The notes below the pieces were generated by a model. The model saw nothing but the letters and a program-made list of their open reading frames with translations. It did not search any database and had not been told where the DNA came from. The translations under genes and the position numbers were made by a program. A stretch of DNA of 64,000 nt from Paenibacillus durus. Lineage in GTDB: Bacteria > Bacillota > Bacilli > Paenibacillales > Paenibacillaceae. The DNA lies in NCBI RefSeq assembly GCF_000756615.1, contig NZ_CP009288.1:1550001-1614000 (forward strand), read 5' to 3'. Positions 25,597 to 34,160 of this stretch are shown here, one piece after another (positions within the stretch are counted from its first letter, which is position 1; each line of letters starts with the position of its first letter).

Positions 25597-26457
25597 ATGA
25601 AAAAGGTAATGAATCGATGGGTATCGCCGCTGTTTGTGATTATGGCTGTTGTGCTTCTGATCTCGGGATGCGGGAACAGCTCCAACGCCGCTTCGTCAGG
25701 GAACGGTTCGGAGCAGGAATCCAAAACGCTGCGCATCAGCTTTAACCCGGGGCCTTACAGCGATCAGTTCAAGAACGGCGTTGCGCCTTACCTTGAGAAA
25801 AAAGGGTACAAGATTACATACAAGGAGTTCACGGACGGCATTCAACCGAATGTGGCTGTAGCGCAAGGGGAGATTGACGCGAATGTCTTTCAGCATTCCC
25901 TGTACCTTGAGTCGATCAACAAAAGAGAAGGGATTAATCTGATTGGCGCGGTCCAAGTTCCGACTCCTCCGATGGGCCTGTATTCCAAGAAGCATAAGAG
26001 CCTGGATGAGATCAGCGACGGCGCCCAGGTCAATCTGCCGAACGAGCCTGTTAATATGCTGCGGGCTTTGACCATTCTGAAAGAAGTCGGCTGGATTACG
26101 CTGAAGGATAATATTGATCCGCTGCAAACTTCACTTAACGATGTAACTTCTAATCCGCATAATATCAAATTTGTGCCGACAGAGCCCGCTCAAGGACCTC
26201 AGGCGCTTCAGGATGTGGATTTTGCCGCCATTCAGGGCAACTTTGCTATTGCGAATAACATCAAACTCACAACGGCGCTTAAGCTTGAAAATATGACGGA
26301 CCCGTTCACCAACATCGTGGCTGTAGACAGCAAAAATAAAGACAAGCAGTTCGTAAAGGATATCATCGAAGGCTATCATTCACAGGAATTCAAGGACTAC
26401 ATCAAATCCAACTCTGCTTATGAAGGCTACAGATTGCCGGCTTATTTTAACGAATAA
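25597..26457 (+). CDS. metQ: Methionine-binding lipoprotein MetQ (NlpA family)
   Basis: Substrate-binding lipoprotein of the methionine importer. The signal peptide ends in lipobox ISGC with Cys25 from ATG 25597. NlpA-family features are LRISFNPGPYSDQFKNG, KEFTDGIQPNVAVAQGEIDANVFQH and the Asn-rich binding loop VNLPNEPVNMLRAL. AGGGGGAAG (25581-25589) fits ATG 25597 better than the adjacent ATG 25591. It is the first gene of a run with an aminotransferase, metN and metI. NlpA proteins can also bind cysteine or dipeptides, so the methionine assignment rests partly on the genes beside it. Confidence 0.9.
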   Translation: MKKVMNRWVSPLFVIMAVVLLISGCGNSSNAASSGNGSEQESKTLRISFNPGPYSDQFKNGVAPYLEKKGYKITYKEFTDGIQPNVAVAQGEIDANVFQHSLYLESINKREGINLIGAVQVPTPPMGLYSKKHKSLDEISDGAQVNLPNEPVNMLRALTILKEVGWITLKDNIDPLQTSLNDVTSNPHNIKFVPTEPAQGPQALQDVDFAAIQGNFAIANNIKLTTALKLENMTDPFTNIVAVDSKNKDKQFVKDIIEGYHSQEFKDYIKSNSAYEGYRLPAYFNE

Positions 26458-26478
26458 TAATCAGGAGGAGGTGTCATC

Positions 26479-27687
26479 ATGGCGAATTTTAAACCTTCCG
26501 CTGTCATTGGCCGGCTTCCCGAGCACTATTTCAGGGCGCTTAAGGAAAAGGTAGCCGACTACCGCAGCAGGGGCATTGATATTATCGATCTGTCCAGCGG
26601 CAATCCGGATCAGCCGACCCCGGAGCATATTGTCCGAAGCCTAAAGGAAGCGGCCGGCAAGCCGGAGAACCATGGATACCCTCCTTTTTACGGGAAAAAG
26701 AGCACCCTTGAAGCTGTCGCTGCCTTCTACAAGCGCGAGTATGACGTTGATCTGGACCCCGAAACGGAAATCGCCGTATTTCACGGGTCGAGCACCGGAA
26801 TTATGGGGATCGCGCAAACCTTGCTCGGAACCGGCGATGTTCTGCTGACGGCTAACCCGGCCTATCCTCCCTATTATGCGGCGGCTGCGATGGCCGGGGC
26901 GGAGGTGCATGCGATCCCCGTATACGAGAAAGACGGATTTCTTCCGGATTACCGCACGGTTTCGGAGGAAATCATCCGGCGTGTGAAGCTGCTGCTGCTT
27001 AATTATCCGAACAATCCTACCGGAGCGGTGGCAACGAGGGGCTTCTTCGAGCAGTCGCTCGCATTAGCCGCCAAGCATCATTTCCCGGTGGTGAACGATT
27101 TTGCCTACGGCGCGTTCGGGTTTGGGGGCCTGAGGCCGATCAGTCTTCTGCAGATACCGGGCGGCAAGGAATACGGCGTGGAAATTTATACGCTGTCCAA
27201 GACCTACAATATGGCGGGCTGGCGATTTGGGTTCGCTGCCGGCAACGCTTCGATCATCCGCGCCCTTAAGCTGTTCCATACGCATGCGTACAGCACGATC
27301 TTCGGAGGGGTGCAGGATGCGGCCGCGACCGCTCTGCTTGGACCTCAGGACAATGTGGGACGGCTCGTGGAGCGCTATGAACGCAGACGCGATGCTTTAG
27401 TCTCGAAGCTGCGGAGCATCGGCTGGGAGGTTTCCGCTCCCGCAGGAACCTTCTTCGCCTGGTTTAAAGTGCCGGAAGGCTACCGTTCGCGGGAATTTGC
27501 CGAGAAGCTGCTGGAAGAGGCCCATGTTGCGGTCGCACCGGGCGAGGGCTTCGGCTCGCAGGGCGATTCCTATGTGCGGATCGGACTGGTGAACAGCGAA
27601 GAGCAGCTGCTGGAAGCCGCCAAGCGGATTGCAAGAACGGGAATTTTCCGCAAGTCTGCCGTTCAGTTAAGCGAAGGGAGACCATGA
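26479..27687 (+). CDS. Class I/II PLP-dependent aminotransferase within the met importer operon
   Basis: A 402-residue fold-type I aminotransferase. The cofactor lysine is probably Lys241 in TLSKTYNMAGWRFGF. Other family marks are SSGNPDQPTPEHI, NYPNNPTGA and the C-terminal Arg of YVRIGLV. It resembles the LL-diaminopimelate aminotransferase/MalY-like branch. It starts 21 bases after metQ and its stop overlaps the possible metN start, so it is built into the importer operon. A role in methionine or related amino-acid transamination is inferred from position only. Confidence 0.88.
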   Translation: MANFKPSAVIGRLPEHYFRALKEKVADYRSRGIDIIDLSSGNPDQPTPEHIVRSLKEAAGKPENHGYPPFYGKKSTLEAVAAFYKREYDVDLDPETEIAVFHGSSTGIMGIAQTLLGTGDVLLTANPAYPPYYAAAAMAGAEVHAIPVYEKDGFLPDYRTVSEEIIRRVKLLLLNYPNNPTGAVATRGFFEQSLALAAKHHFPVVNDFAYGAFGFGGLRPISLLQIPGGKEYGVEIYTLSKTYNMAGWRFGFAAGNASIIRALKLFHTHAYSTIFGGVQDAAATALLGPQDNVGRLVERYERRRDALVSKLRSIGWEVSAPAGTFFAWFKVPEGYRSREFAEKLLEEAHVAVAPGEGFGSQGDSYVRIGLVNSEEQLLEAAKRIARTGIFRKSAVQLSEGRP

Positions 27688-27689
27688 GG

Positions 27690-28793
27690 ATGATTGAATT
27701 AAAGGATATTCACAAGACGTTTACACGCAAAGGACAGACGATCGAAGCGCTGAAGGGCGTAAACCTGCGGGTGGATAAAGGCGATATATTCGGAGTGATC
27801 GGGTACAGCGGCGCCGGCAAAAGCACACTGATCCGGATGGTCAACTATCTGGAGCGCCCGACGAAAGGCCGGGTCTTCGTTGAAGGTGAAGCCCTGGATC
27901 AATTCTCTCCGGCACAGCTTCGCAAGACCAAGAAGAAAATCGGCATGATCTTTCAGCATTTCAACCTGCTGGAATCGAAGACGGTATACGATAACATCGC
28001 GATTCCGCTCATGCTGCTGAAGCAGGACAAGAAGCGCATCCGTGAGCGCGTGACCGAGCTGCTGCAGTTTATCGGGCTGGCCGACAAAGCGGACAGCTAC
28101 CCGAAGGAACTGTCGGGGGGCCAGAAGCAGCGGGTCGGCATTGCCCGGGCGCTGGCGAGCAATCCTTCGATTCTTCTCTGCGACGAAGCTACCTCAGCGC
28201 TTGATCCGCAGACGACCAAATCCATTCTGGACCTGCTGAAAAAAATAAATGAAGAATATCATATCACCATTCTGATGATCACGCATGAAATGGCCGTCAT
28301 TCAGCAAATCTGCAACAAGGTAGCCGTCATGGAAAAAGGCGAGATCATCGAGCAGGGCGAGGTGCTTGAAGTCTTCGGCAATCCTCAGCATCCTACTACG
28401 GAGAGCTTTGTGCGGACCGTTATTCAAACCTCGGTGCCGGAAAGCGTGCTCCAGAGCCTGAATCCGGATGGAGTGGGGCGGCTGTTTAAATTGAAATTTG
28501 TAGGCGGCAATGCCTCGGAGCCAATCATCGACAGCCTGATTCGAAAATATAACGTCAGCGTCAACATTCTGTTTGCCAACATGAGCCAAATCCAGAACAC
28601 GACGTTGGGTACGATGATTGTGCAGCTCGGCGGCGAGGATCGGGATATTTTCCGGGCTGTTGAATTTCTCGGATCACGGGGCGTTGAGATAGGAGAGCTT
28701 CAGGAGCTTCAGGAATTTCAGAACCAGCGAAAGGACCCGGTTATTGCAGAAAGTCATAAGGACCGGGTGATTAAGGAGGTGACAGCGGTATGA
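27690..28793 (+). CDS. metN: Methionine ABC transporter ATP-binding protein MetN
   Basis: ATPase subunit of the methionine importer, 367 residues. Walker A is GYSGAGKS (38-45), the signature is LSGGQKQR (141-148) and Walker B is ILLCDEATSALD. The C-terminal part (about 265-345) is the NIL domain by which MetN senses intracellular methionine and inhibits transport. Two ATGs, 27684 and 27690, are possible. AAGGGAG at 27674-27680 suits the second. The first would overlap the aminotransferase stop. The stop overlaps metI by four bases. Confidence 0.94.
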   Translation: MIELKDIHKTFTRKGQTIEALKGVNLRVDKGDIFGVIGYSGAGKSTLIRMVNYLERPTKGRVFVEGEALDQFSPAQLRKTKKKIGMIFQHFNLLESKTVYDNIAIPLMLLKQDKKRIRERVTELLQFIGLADKADSYPKELSGGQKQRVGIARALASNPSILLCDEATSALDPQTTKSILDLLKKINEEYHITILMITHEMAVIQQICNKVAVMEKGEIIEQGEVLEVFGNPQHPTTESFVRTVIQTSVPESVLQSLNPDGVGRLFKLKFVGGNASEPIIDSLIRKYNVSVNILFANMSQIQNTTLGTMIVQLGGEDRDIFRAVEFLGSRGVEIGELQELQEFQNQRKDPVIAESHKDRVIKEVTAV

Positions 28794-29446
28794 ATACGAT
28801 TATTACAGCGGATCAGTTGTTTCAAGCGCTGCGTGAAACGGTGGTCATGGTAGGGGTATCGCTGTTTTTTGGGGCGCTGCTCGGTATTCCGATCGGCATC
28901 GTGCTTGTCATTACCCGGCCTGGAGGCATCCTGCAGAACCGGTTCGTATTCGCTGTGCTTAATCCGCTAATCAATGTGGTCCGGTCGCTGCCGTTTATTA
29001 TTTTGCTGGTCGCTATTATTCCTTTTACCCGGATGCTCGTTCATACTTCGATTGGGACCAGCGCCGCCATCGTTCCCCTGGTTGTCTATGTGGCGCCGTA
29101 TATCGGCCGGCTGGTAGAGAACTCTCTGCTGGAAGTCAGTCCCGGAATCATGGAAGCGGCTGAAGCGATGGGGGCGACGACGTTTCAGGTGATCTGGCAT
29201 TTTCTGCTCCCTGAGGCGTTCGGTTCCCTCATTCTGACGATGACTACCGCGACCATTGGACTTATCGGCGCAACGGCGATGGCCGGAACAGTTGGCGGGG
29301 GAGGCATCGGCGATCTCGCCATTTCCTATGGATATCAGCGTTTTGACACCTTCGTTATCCTCGTTACGGTCGCCATTCTCATCGTTTTTGTTCAGGGCAT
29401 ACAATCTGCGGGGAACCGGTTCGCCCGCAAGGCCCGCCGGGATTAG
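28790..29446 (+). CDS. metI: Methionine ABC transporter permease MetI
   Basis: Membrane subunit of the importer, 218 residues with five predicted helices as is usual for MetI. The ATPase-docking loop reads MEAAEAMGATTFQVIWHFLLPEA. The late motif AMAGTVGGGGIGDLAISYGYQRF is diagnostic. Translation is coupled to metN through an ATGA overlap. Together with MetQ and MetN it makes a complete importer. Confidence 0.94.
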   Translation: MNTIITADQLFQALRETVVMVGVSLFFGALLGIPIGIVLVITRPGGILQNRFVFAVLNPLINVVRSLPFIILLVAIIPFTRMLVHTSIGTSAAIVPLVVYVAPYIGRLVENSLLEVSPGIMEAAEAMGATTFQVIWHFLLPEAFGSLILTMTTATIGLIGATAMAGTVGGGGIGDLAISYGYQRFDTFVILVTVAILIVFVQGIQSAGNRFARKARRD

Positions 29447-29499
29447 CCGCAGACGGCCGCGAAACATTACAGTGAAGCTTGCATAAAGGAGTCGAATGG

Positions 29500-30222
29500 A
29501 TGAGCATAGCGATCATAGGCGCAATGGAAGAAGAGGTGGAATGGCTGCTGGGCCGCCTCAAGAATGTTCACAGATCGGAAGCGGCGGGAGGAATTTATTA
29601 CACCGGAACTTTGGACGGACGGGAGATCGTGCTGCTGCAAAGCGGCGTAGGCAAAGTCAATGCGGCACTGACAACGGCGCTATTAATTGAGCGGTACCAA
29701 CCGGAGCTGATTATTAATACCGGTTCAGCCGGCGGCATCGGCAGCGGCCTGCGGATCGGCGATGTCGTCGTCGCAGCGGAGCTGGCTTACAGCGATGTCG
29801 ATGCGACGGCTTTTCAGCGGTACGTTTACGGTCAGGTTCCGCGGATGCCGGCCCGTTACCCGGTTCAGGAGGAATTTCTGGCGCTCGCCCGCCAGCTGTC
29901 AGCCGCCAGGGAGCCGGAAGAGAGAGTCTTTACGGGCCTGATAACGACCGCAGATTCTTTTATCGGCCGCCGTGAGGCCGCAGACTTTATCCGCGAACGG
30001 TTTCCCGAAGCGCTTGCGACGGATATGGAGGGGGCCGCTGTCGCCCAAACCGCGTACCGGTTCGGTGTGCCGTTTCTGGCCGTGCGCGCCATTTCCGACA
30101 TCGCCGGTAGCGCTGCGGAAGAGCTGTTCACCTCCAACCTGGATTTGGCGGCGCTGAATGCCGCCAGATTCGTTCTCGAATGGCTGGACCTTTATCATCC
30201 GGCGTACAGCACCGGCATATAA
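29500..30222 (+). CDS. mtnN: 5'-methylthioadenosine/S-adenosylhomocysteine nucleosidase
   Basis: Hydrolyses MTA and SAH to adenine plus methylthioribose or S-ribosylhomocysteine; the latter is the LuxS substrate. The 240-residue protein starts MSIAIIGAMEEEVEWL, where Glu12 matches the known catalytic base. The proton donor is probably Asp200 in AISDIAG, and the ribose contact is Met-Glu in ATDMEGAAVA. ATG 29500 has AAAGGAG at 29485-29491. It lies 53 bases after metI and a terminator follows, so it may be the last gene of the methionine operon. Confidence 0.95.
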   Translation: MSIAIIGAMEEEVEWLLGRLKNVHRSEAAGGIYYTGTLDGREIVLLQSGVGKVNAALTTALLIERYQPELIINTGSAGGIGSGLRIGDVVVAAELAYSDVDATAFQRYVYGQVPRMPARYPVQEEFLALARQLSAAREPEERVFTGLITTADSFIGRREAADFIRERFPEALATDMEGAAVAQTAYRFGVPFLAVRAISDIAGSAAEELFTSNLDLAALNAARFVLEWLDLYHPAYSTGI

Positions 30223-30251
30223 CGCTTGTTGTTCTGTACCTGATACAGACG

Positions 30252-30293
30252 AAGGGAGCGCAAGATCCGTATTGCACGGGTCCGCGCTCCCTT
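30252..30293. terminator. Convergent terminator
   Basis: AAGGGAGCGC (30252-30261) and GCGCTCCCTT (30284-30293) form a perfect ten-base stem between the convergent mtnN and HAD genes. A T-rich tract follows on the forward side. Confidence 0.8.
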
Positions 30294-30295
30294 TG

Positions 30296-31093
30296 TTATT
30301 TTTGCAGGATAAATTTATCGATAACTTGCTTGACTCCGTCCTCATTATTGCTTGCAGTTACATAATTCGCAATCTCTTTCAGCGCCGGAATGGCATTGCC
30401 CATCGCTACGCCAAGACCGGCGGTCTCCAGCATTTCGTGGTCGTTCCACGAGTCGCCGACGGCGATAGTCTCGGACACTTTGCAGCCGAAATAGTCGGCC
30501 AGAAATTCGAGCGCCAGCCCTTTCGTACCTTCCTTGTGCGTGATTTCCAGATAATGCGGCTTCGATTTGGTAATGTGAACCTCGCTGCCGAGCAGCTCCC
30601 GGAGTTTAGGCGCCAGTTCGTCCAGGAAGGCGGGATCGTCGATGATCAGCAGCTTGGGCGTCTTGATCCCGGCCAGCTTTTCCGTGTCTGGATCAACGTA
30701 ATATTGGGTCCTGTTCGCCGCCGCATAATCGATCAGCTTCTGGTTCTCATCGCGGGAATACAGCTTATCGTCGACATAAGTTTGCAGGTGCAGGTTGTGC
30801 TCTATGCAGTATTCAAAAACTTTACGAACCGCGTCCTGAGGCACGAAGCGCTCGTACAGCACTTTTTCGTCCATCAGATTCTTCACCAGGGAGCCCTGAT
30901 AGGTAATGATCGGCACATTAAGTCCTGTCTGGCGGGCAATGGCCTGAGCGGATGCGTAGGCGCGTCCGGTGGCGAGCGTGACAACCACACCTGCAGCTAT
31001 GGCCGCTTCCAGCGCCGCCTGCGTGGCGGGGGTTACTTCCTTGTCGTCATTGATCAGCGTGTCGTCAATGTCGATGGCAATCAGCTTGTACAT
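30296..31093 (-). CDS. Cof-type HAD-superfamily phosphatase
   Basis: A 265-residue cytoplasmic phosphatase of the Cof/YidA subfamily. Motif I is IDIDDTLIND (nucleophile Asp8, acid Asp10), motif II is LATGRAYA, and motifs III/IV are seen in KGLALEFLA and AVGDSWNDHEM. The cap between motifs is of the C2B type. The start at 31093 is chosen for AAGGAGAG just upstream and because the conserved domain begins there; the frame is open 66 codons further. Members act on sugar phosphates or flavin and pyridoxal phosphates, and the substrate here is unknown. Confidence 0.92.
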   Translation of the reverse strand: MYKLIAIDIDDTLINDDKEVTPATQAALEAAIAAGVVVTLATGRAYASAQAIARQTGLNVPIITYQGSLVKNLMDEKVLYERFVPQDAVRKVFEYCIEHNLHLQTYVDDKLYSRDENQKLIDYAAANRTQYYVDPDTEKLAGIKTPKLLIIDDPAFLDELAPKLRELLGSEVHITKSKPHYLEITHKEGTKGLALEFLADYFGCKVSETIAVGDSWNDHEMLETAGLGVAMGNAIPALKEIANYVTASNNEDGVKQVIDKFILQK

Positions 31094-31329
31094 TCGGTTT
31101 CTCTCCTTATATAAATCTGCTGCTTGGGAAACGGATAAGCTGACTAAATTGTATCCTAAAAACAAGGGGAGAACAATCGTGGGAGATACGGACTGGACAA
31201 AAGGAAGAAGGCTTGGTATACTTCGATAACCGCACGTGTGTTCGTGTTTGTGAGAAACGGTACCGTCCCGGTCAAAGGATGGCGCAGCCATTTCTTCCTA
31301 GCATCTTAGAAAGGGGCGTTTGCAAAACG

Positions 31330-32043
31330 ATGATGGGCAAATCCCACCTGGTAATTAGCACCGGGGTCACCCTGTCGGCCATGCAGTTGGCCGGCTGTCA
31401 CATCACAATTCCCGTTGTCGCCGTAGCGGTGCTCAGCTCGCTGCTGCCCGATATCGACGAACCAAATTCGCTGCTTGTGCGAAGTGCGGTTCCCGCCTTT
31501 TTGCTGCGTACGCTGCAGTTAACGTTGATCGCCGCCGCCGTCTTTCTGTATTTTGCGGATATTGCGCCGTATCCTTGGAATATCGTGCTGGCGCTGCTCA
31601 TTGGCAGCGTGGCGTTTCTTCCGGGGCGAAGGCTGCGCAAGCTCTTCATGCTGCTGATCGCAGTGGGCCTGGTAGCGTTCGGGAGCGCTTATGATCCGTG
31701 GAATGCGATCGCGGGCAGCATTCTCGTCATTGCCGCGGTGGTTCCCCACCGGGGGTTAACCCATACGCTATACGGCGTGGCCGGGTGGACGGCGCTGCTG
31801 TATGTTGCCGGGCAAGGAATAGAAGGCGGGAACCTTCTTTGGATTGCCGGCGGTCTGTCGTATGCGCTGCATCTGCTGGCGGACTCGCTGACCCAGCGGG
31901 GCATCACTCCACTGCCGCCCCTCCCCTTCAAGCTGCGCCTGAAGCTGATGAGCACCGGCACGAAGAAGGGCGGGGCTGTGGAAGGAGTTTGCGTCACGCT
32001 AACGCTGGTGCTGGTCGTCCTGACTTTTATTGTTGGCCGTTAA
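31330..32043 (+). CDS. YdjM-like membrane-bound metal-dependent hydrolase (DUF457)
   Basis: A 237-residue integral membrane protein of the YdjM/DUF457 family, whose members are called membrane-bound metal-dependent hydrolases. Conserved polar residues are GKSHLVIS at the start, LLPDIDEPNS (putative metal-binding Asp pair), PHRGLTHTL and LHLLADSLTQRGITP. Between them lie several predicted membrane segments. ATG 31330 follows AAAGGGG at 31310-31316. In E. coli ydjM belongs to the SOS regulon, but no LexA-like site was recognised here. Confidence 0.85.
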   Translation: MMGKSHLVISTGVTLSAMQLAGCHITIPVVAVAVLSSLLPDIDEPNSLLVRSAVPAFLLRTLQLTLIAAAVFLYFADIAPYPWNIVLALLIGSVAFLPGRRLRKLFMLLIAVGLVAFGSAYDPWNAIAGSILVIAAVVPHRGLTHTLYGVAGWTALLYVAGQGIEGGNLLWIAGGLSYALHLLADSLTQRGITPLPPLPFKLRLKLMSTGTKKGGAVEGVCVTLTLVLVVLTFIVGR

Positions 32044-32095
32044 CAGCTGACTCTGGACAATAGAGGTTCCCCAGGTTCGCATAGCGCGCGGACTG

Positions 32096-32156
32096 AGGCG
32101 CGAAGAGCTTGTCGTTGTTCGGAATTACCGAACCTTGAAGCTCTCCGCGCCTTTTT
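32096..32156 (+). terminator. Two-part terminator hairpin
   Basis: Outer 15-base arms (32096-32110 with 32138-32152, one mismatch) enclose a smaller hairpin, GTTCGG (32117-32122) with CCGAAC (32128-32133). Five T follow the outer stem. Confidence 0.85.
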
Positions 32157-32357
32157 GTCTAAATAATTTGACTTTCTCTTCAAGAGCACAAATAATGAAA
32201 CTCAGCTTGAGTTGATCAATGAATGTTATGATTGAATGCGATGAATGAGTGATAAATGAACGTGATATATGAACGATAAAATCGGTTGGTTGCGGTTATG
32301 GTCCATGGAAGCCTGCGGACATTTTGCAAGCGCAGTCAAAAGGGGAGGGGGAGGAGC
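32157..32357 (+). other. Leader region before the sensor kinase gene
   Basis: The second part of a 314-base gap. It is AT-rich and full of ATGAAT/ATGAACG-like repeats, including a near-perfect tandem 13-base pair at 32250-32275. The kinase ribosome binding site (GGAGGAG, from about 32350) closes it. No promoter with good spacing was found. Confidence 0.4.
32250..32275 (+). repeat. Tandem 13-bp repeat upstream of the two-component genes
   Basis: TGATAAATGAACG (32250-32262) is followed directly by TGATATATGAACG (32263-32275), 12 of 13 bases identical. It may be a regulator site or simple sequence drift. Confidence 0.6.
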
Positions 32358-34160
32358 ATGCGAAACGGTATAGCGGGGTGGTTCGGGAGACTGCCGATCC
32401 GCCGAAAGATCGTGCTTATTTTTTTGCCGCTGATCATCTTTCCGCTGCTGGCGCTTGGTCTGTTGTCCGGCGAAATGTTCAGCCGCTCGGTGATTGAGAA
32501 GACGAAGAACAATGTCCGGGACGAGTCCCGGCTCATTCTCTCGCAGATGGATTCTATCGTGAAAAATACGGAGAGCAGCGCCAATATCATGACGACCGAT
32601 ATCAACCGTCTGTATGATGAACGCTCGGCTTCGCTCGAGGCGATCGAAGAGGAAAAATTCAGTAATCTGATGGAGAGCCGTCTTTCGATTGACCTTGTGC
32701 TGTTTCCCGATGCGGACTCGGCCGTATTCGTCGATGTGCACGGAAGGGTGTACTCGTCCTATCCTCCCCAGGAGAGCCGGGATAGGAAGGTATTGTACAG
32801 CGGCCTGCCGGAACAAGTTAAACGGATGGGCAGCTACGGCGTGGGCCGCTGGCTGCCGGTGGCACGGCGGGATTATATGGTCAGCGACCCCGCTGTTCCG
32901 GTGCTGACGCTGGGTAAAATCGTATTCGACCTGGATTCCGGCAGCCAGCTCGGCACACTGTTTGTCAATGTCAGGGAGACGACCTTCGCTTCGATTCTGC
33001 AGGTCATGGGCGAGAACTCGGCTTCCAAGCAGTATTATATTGTGGACGGCGCTGGCAGAATCGTTTCTTCGCCGAATGAACAGCTGCTGCTGACGCCGTT
33101 CGCGGCTAACGTATCTCCGGGTCTTCTGGAGCGAGAAACCCCGATTTCCGACATTGTTGGCTCGGGAGAAGGGAGCAAATTGGTAACGGTTACCGCTTAT
33201 GACAGGTTGAACTGGAAGCTGGTGAACATGGTTTCGCTGCAAACGCTTAACGGCGATATCCGCCGGAATTTTGCCCTGACTTTCGCATTCGGCGCTTTAT
33301 GCCTGCTGCTGTCGCTGCTGCTCGCGGGGAAGCTGTCCCACATCATTGTGAACCCCTTGCTCCAGGTAACAAAGGCGATGCGGAAGGTGAAGGAAGGCGA
33401 CCTGAATGTCACCTCGCCGGTGACGACGGAAGACGAAACGGGACTAATCGCCTCGGTCTTTAATTCAATGGTGCAGCAGATTAAGGAACTGCTTAATACC
33501 ATAACCGAGGAACAGGGCCGCAAGCGGGAGTATGAGCTGGCCCTGATTCACGCGCAGATCAAGCCCCATTTTTTATATAATACGCTGGATACGATTTATG
33601 TTCTTAACGATTTAGGGCTGAACGAGGAGGCCCGGGATACGACCAAGGCGCTGGCTGATTTCTACCGGGTAGTGCTGAGCAAGGGAAGTGAATTGATTTC
33701 GCTTGCCGGCGAAATCGGCAATGTCCGGGATTACCTGAACATCATGCAGATTCGAAATCCCGACGTGCTGCGCTATGAAATCGATATTCCGCAGGAACTG
33801 GAGAAAGTGCCCGTTCCCAAGCTGTCTCTTCAGCCGCTGGTGGAGAATGCCATTTACCATGGTCTGAAAACGAAAGGAAGCCAGGGATTGATTGTCATCC
33901 GGGCAAGAAGAGAAGGCGGCGATGTGGCGATTTCCGTGGAAGATAACGGAGTCGGGATGCTGCCGGAGCAGGTGCAGCGGATTACGCAGTTTACCTCCGG
34001 AAAGGGCAGGCCCGCATCCATCGGCATATACAGCGTATACGAGCGTATCAAGCTCTATTTCGGCGAGCCGTACGGACTGACGGTCCGCAGCAAGCCGGGA
34101 GAAGGGACGGTAATGGAAATGAAGATACCCGGGAAGAAGGGGGAAGACGGGAATGTATAA
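32358..34160 (+). CDS. YesM-type sensor histidine kinase
   Basis: A 600-residue membrane sensor of the YesM/LytS-like class that usually controls sugar-importer genes. There is a membrane helix at about 18-40, an extracellular sensor to about 300, and a second helix (FALTFAFGALCLLLSLLLAG). A HAMP domain follows (MRKVKEGDLNV), then the His_kinase domain with the phospho-acceptor His near residue 404 in HAQIKPHFLYNTLD. The ATPase domain has LQPLVENAIYHG and EDNGVGM. ATG 32358 sits just after GGAGGAG. It overlaps the response-regulator gene by eight bases. Confidence 0.93.
   Translation: MRNGIAGWFGRLPIRRKIVLIFLPLIIFPLLALGLLSGEMFSRSVIEKTKNNVRDESRLILSQMDSIVKNTESSANIMTTDINRLYDERSASLEAIEEEKFSNLMESRLSIDLVLFPDADSAVFVDVHGRVYSSYPPQESRDRKVLYSGLPEQVKRMGSYGVGRWLPVARRDYMVSDPAVPVLTLGKIVFDLDSGSQLGTLFVNVRETTFASILQVMGENSASKQYYIVDGAGRIVSSPNEQLLLTPFAANVSPGLLERETPISDIVGSGEGSKLVTVTAYDRLNWKLVNMVSLQTLNGDIRRNFALTFAFGALCLLLSLLLAGKLSHIIVNPLLQVTKAMRKVKEGDLNVTSPVTTEDETGLIASVFNSMVQQIKELLNTITEEQGRKREYELALIHAQIKPHFLYNTLDTIYVLNDLGLNEEARDTTKALADFYRVVLSKGSELISLAGEIGNVRDYLNIMQIRNPDVLRYEIDIPQELEKVPVPKLSLQPLVENAIYHGLKTKGSQGLIVIRARREGGDVAISVEDNGVGMLPEQVQRITQFTSGKGRPASIGIYSVYERIKLYFGEPYGLTVRSKPGEGTVMEMKIPGKKGEDGNV

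Noticed and set aside
30158..31114. A 318-codon forward ORF opposite the HAD phosphatase
   Set aside because: It is the antisense shadow of a clear HAD gene with motifs and ribosome binding site. The translated product has no domain pattern.
32226..33242. A 338-codon reverse ORF over the sensor kinase
   Set aside because: It lies opposite a well-supported YesM-type kinase and has basic, low-complexity composition typical of shadows.
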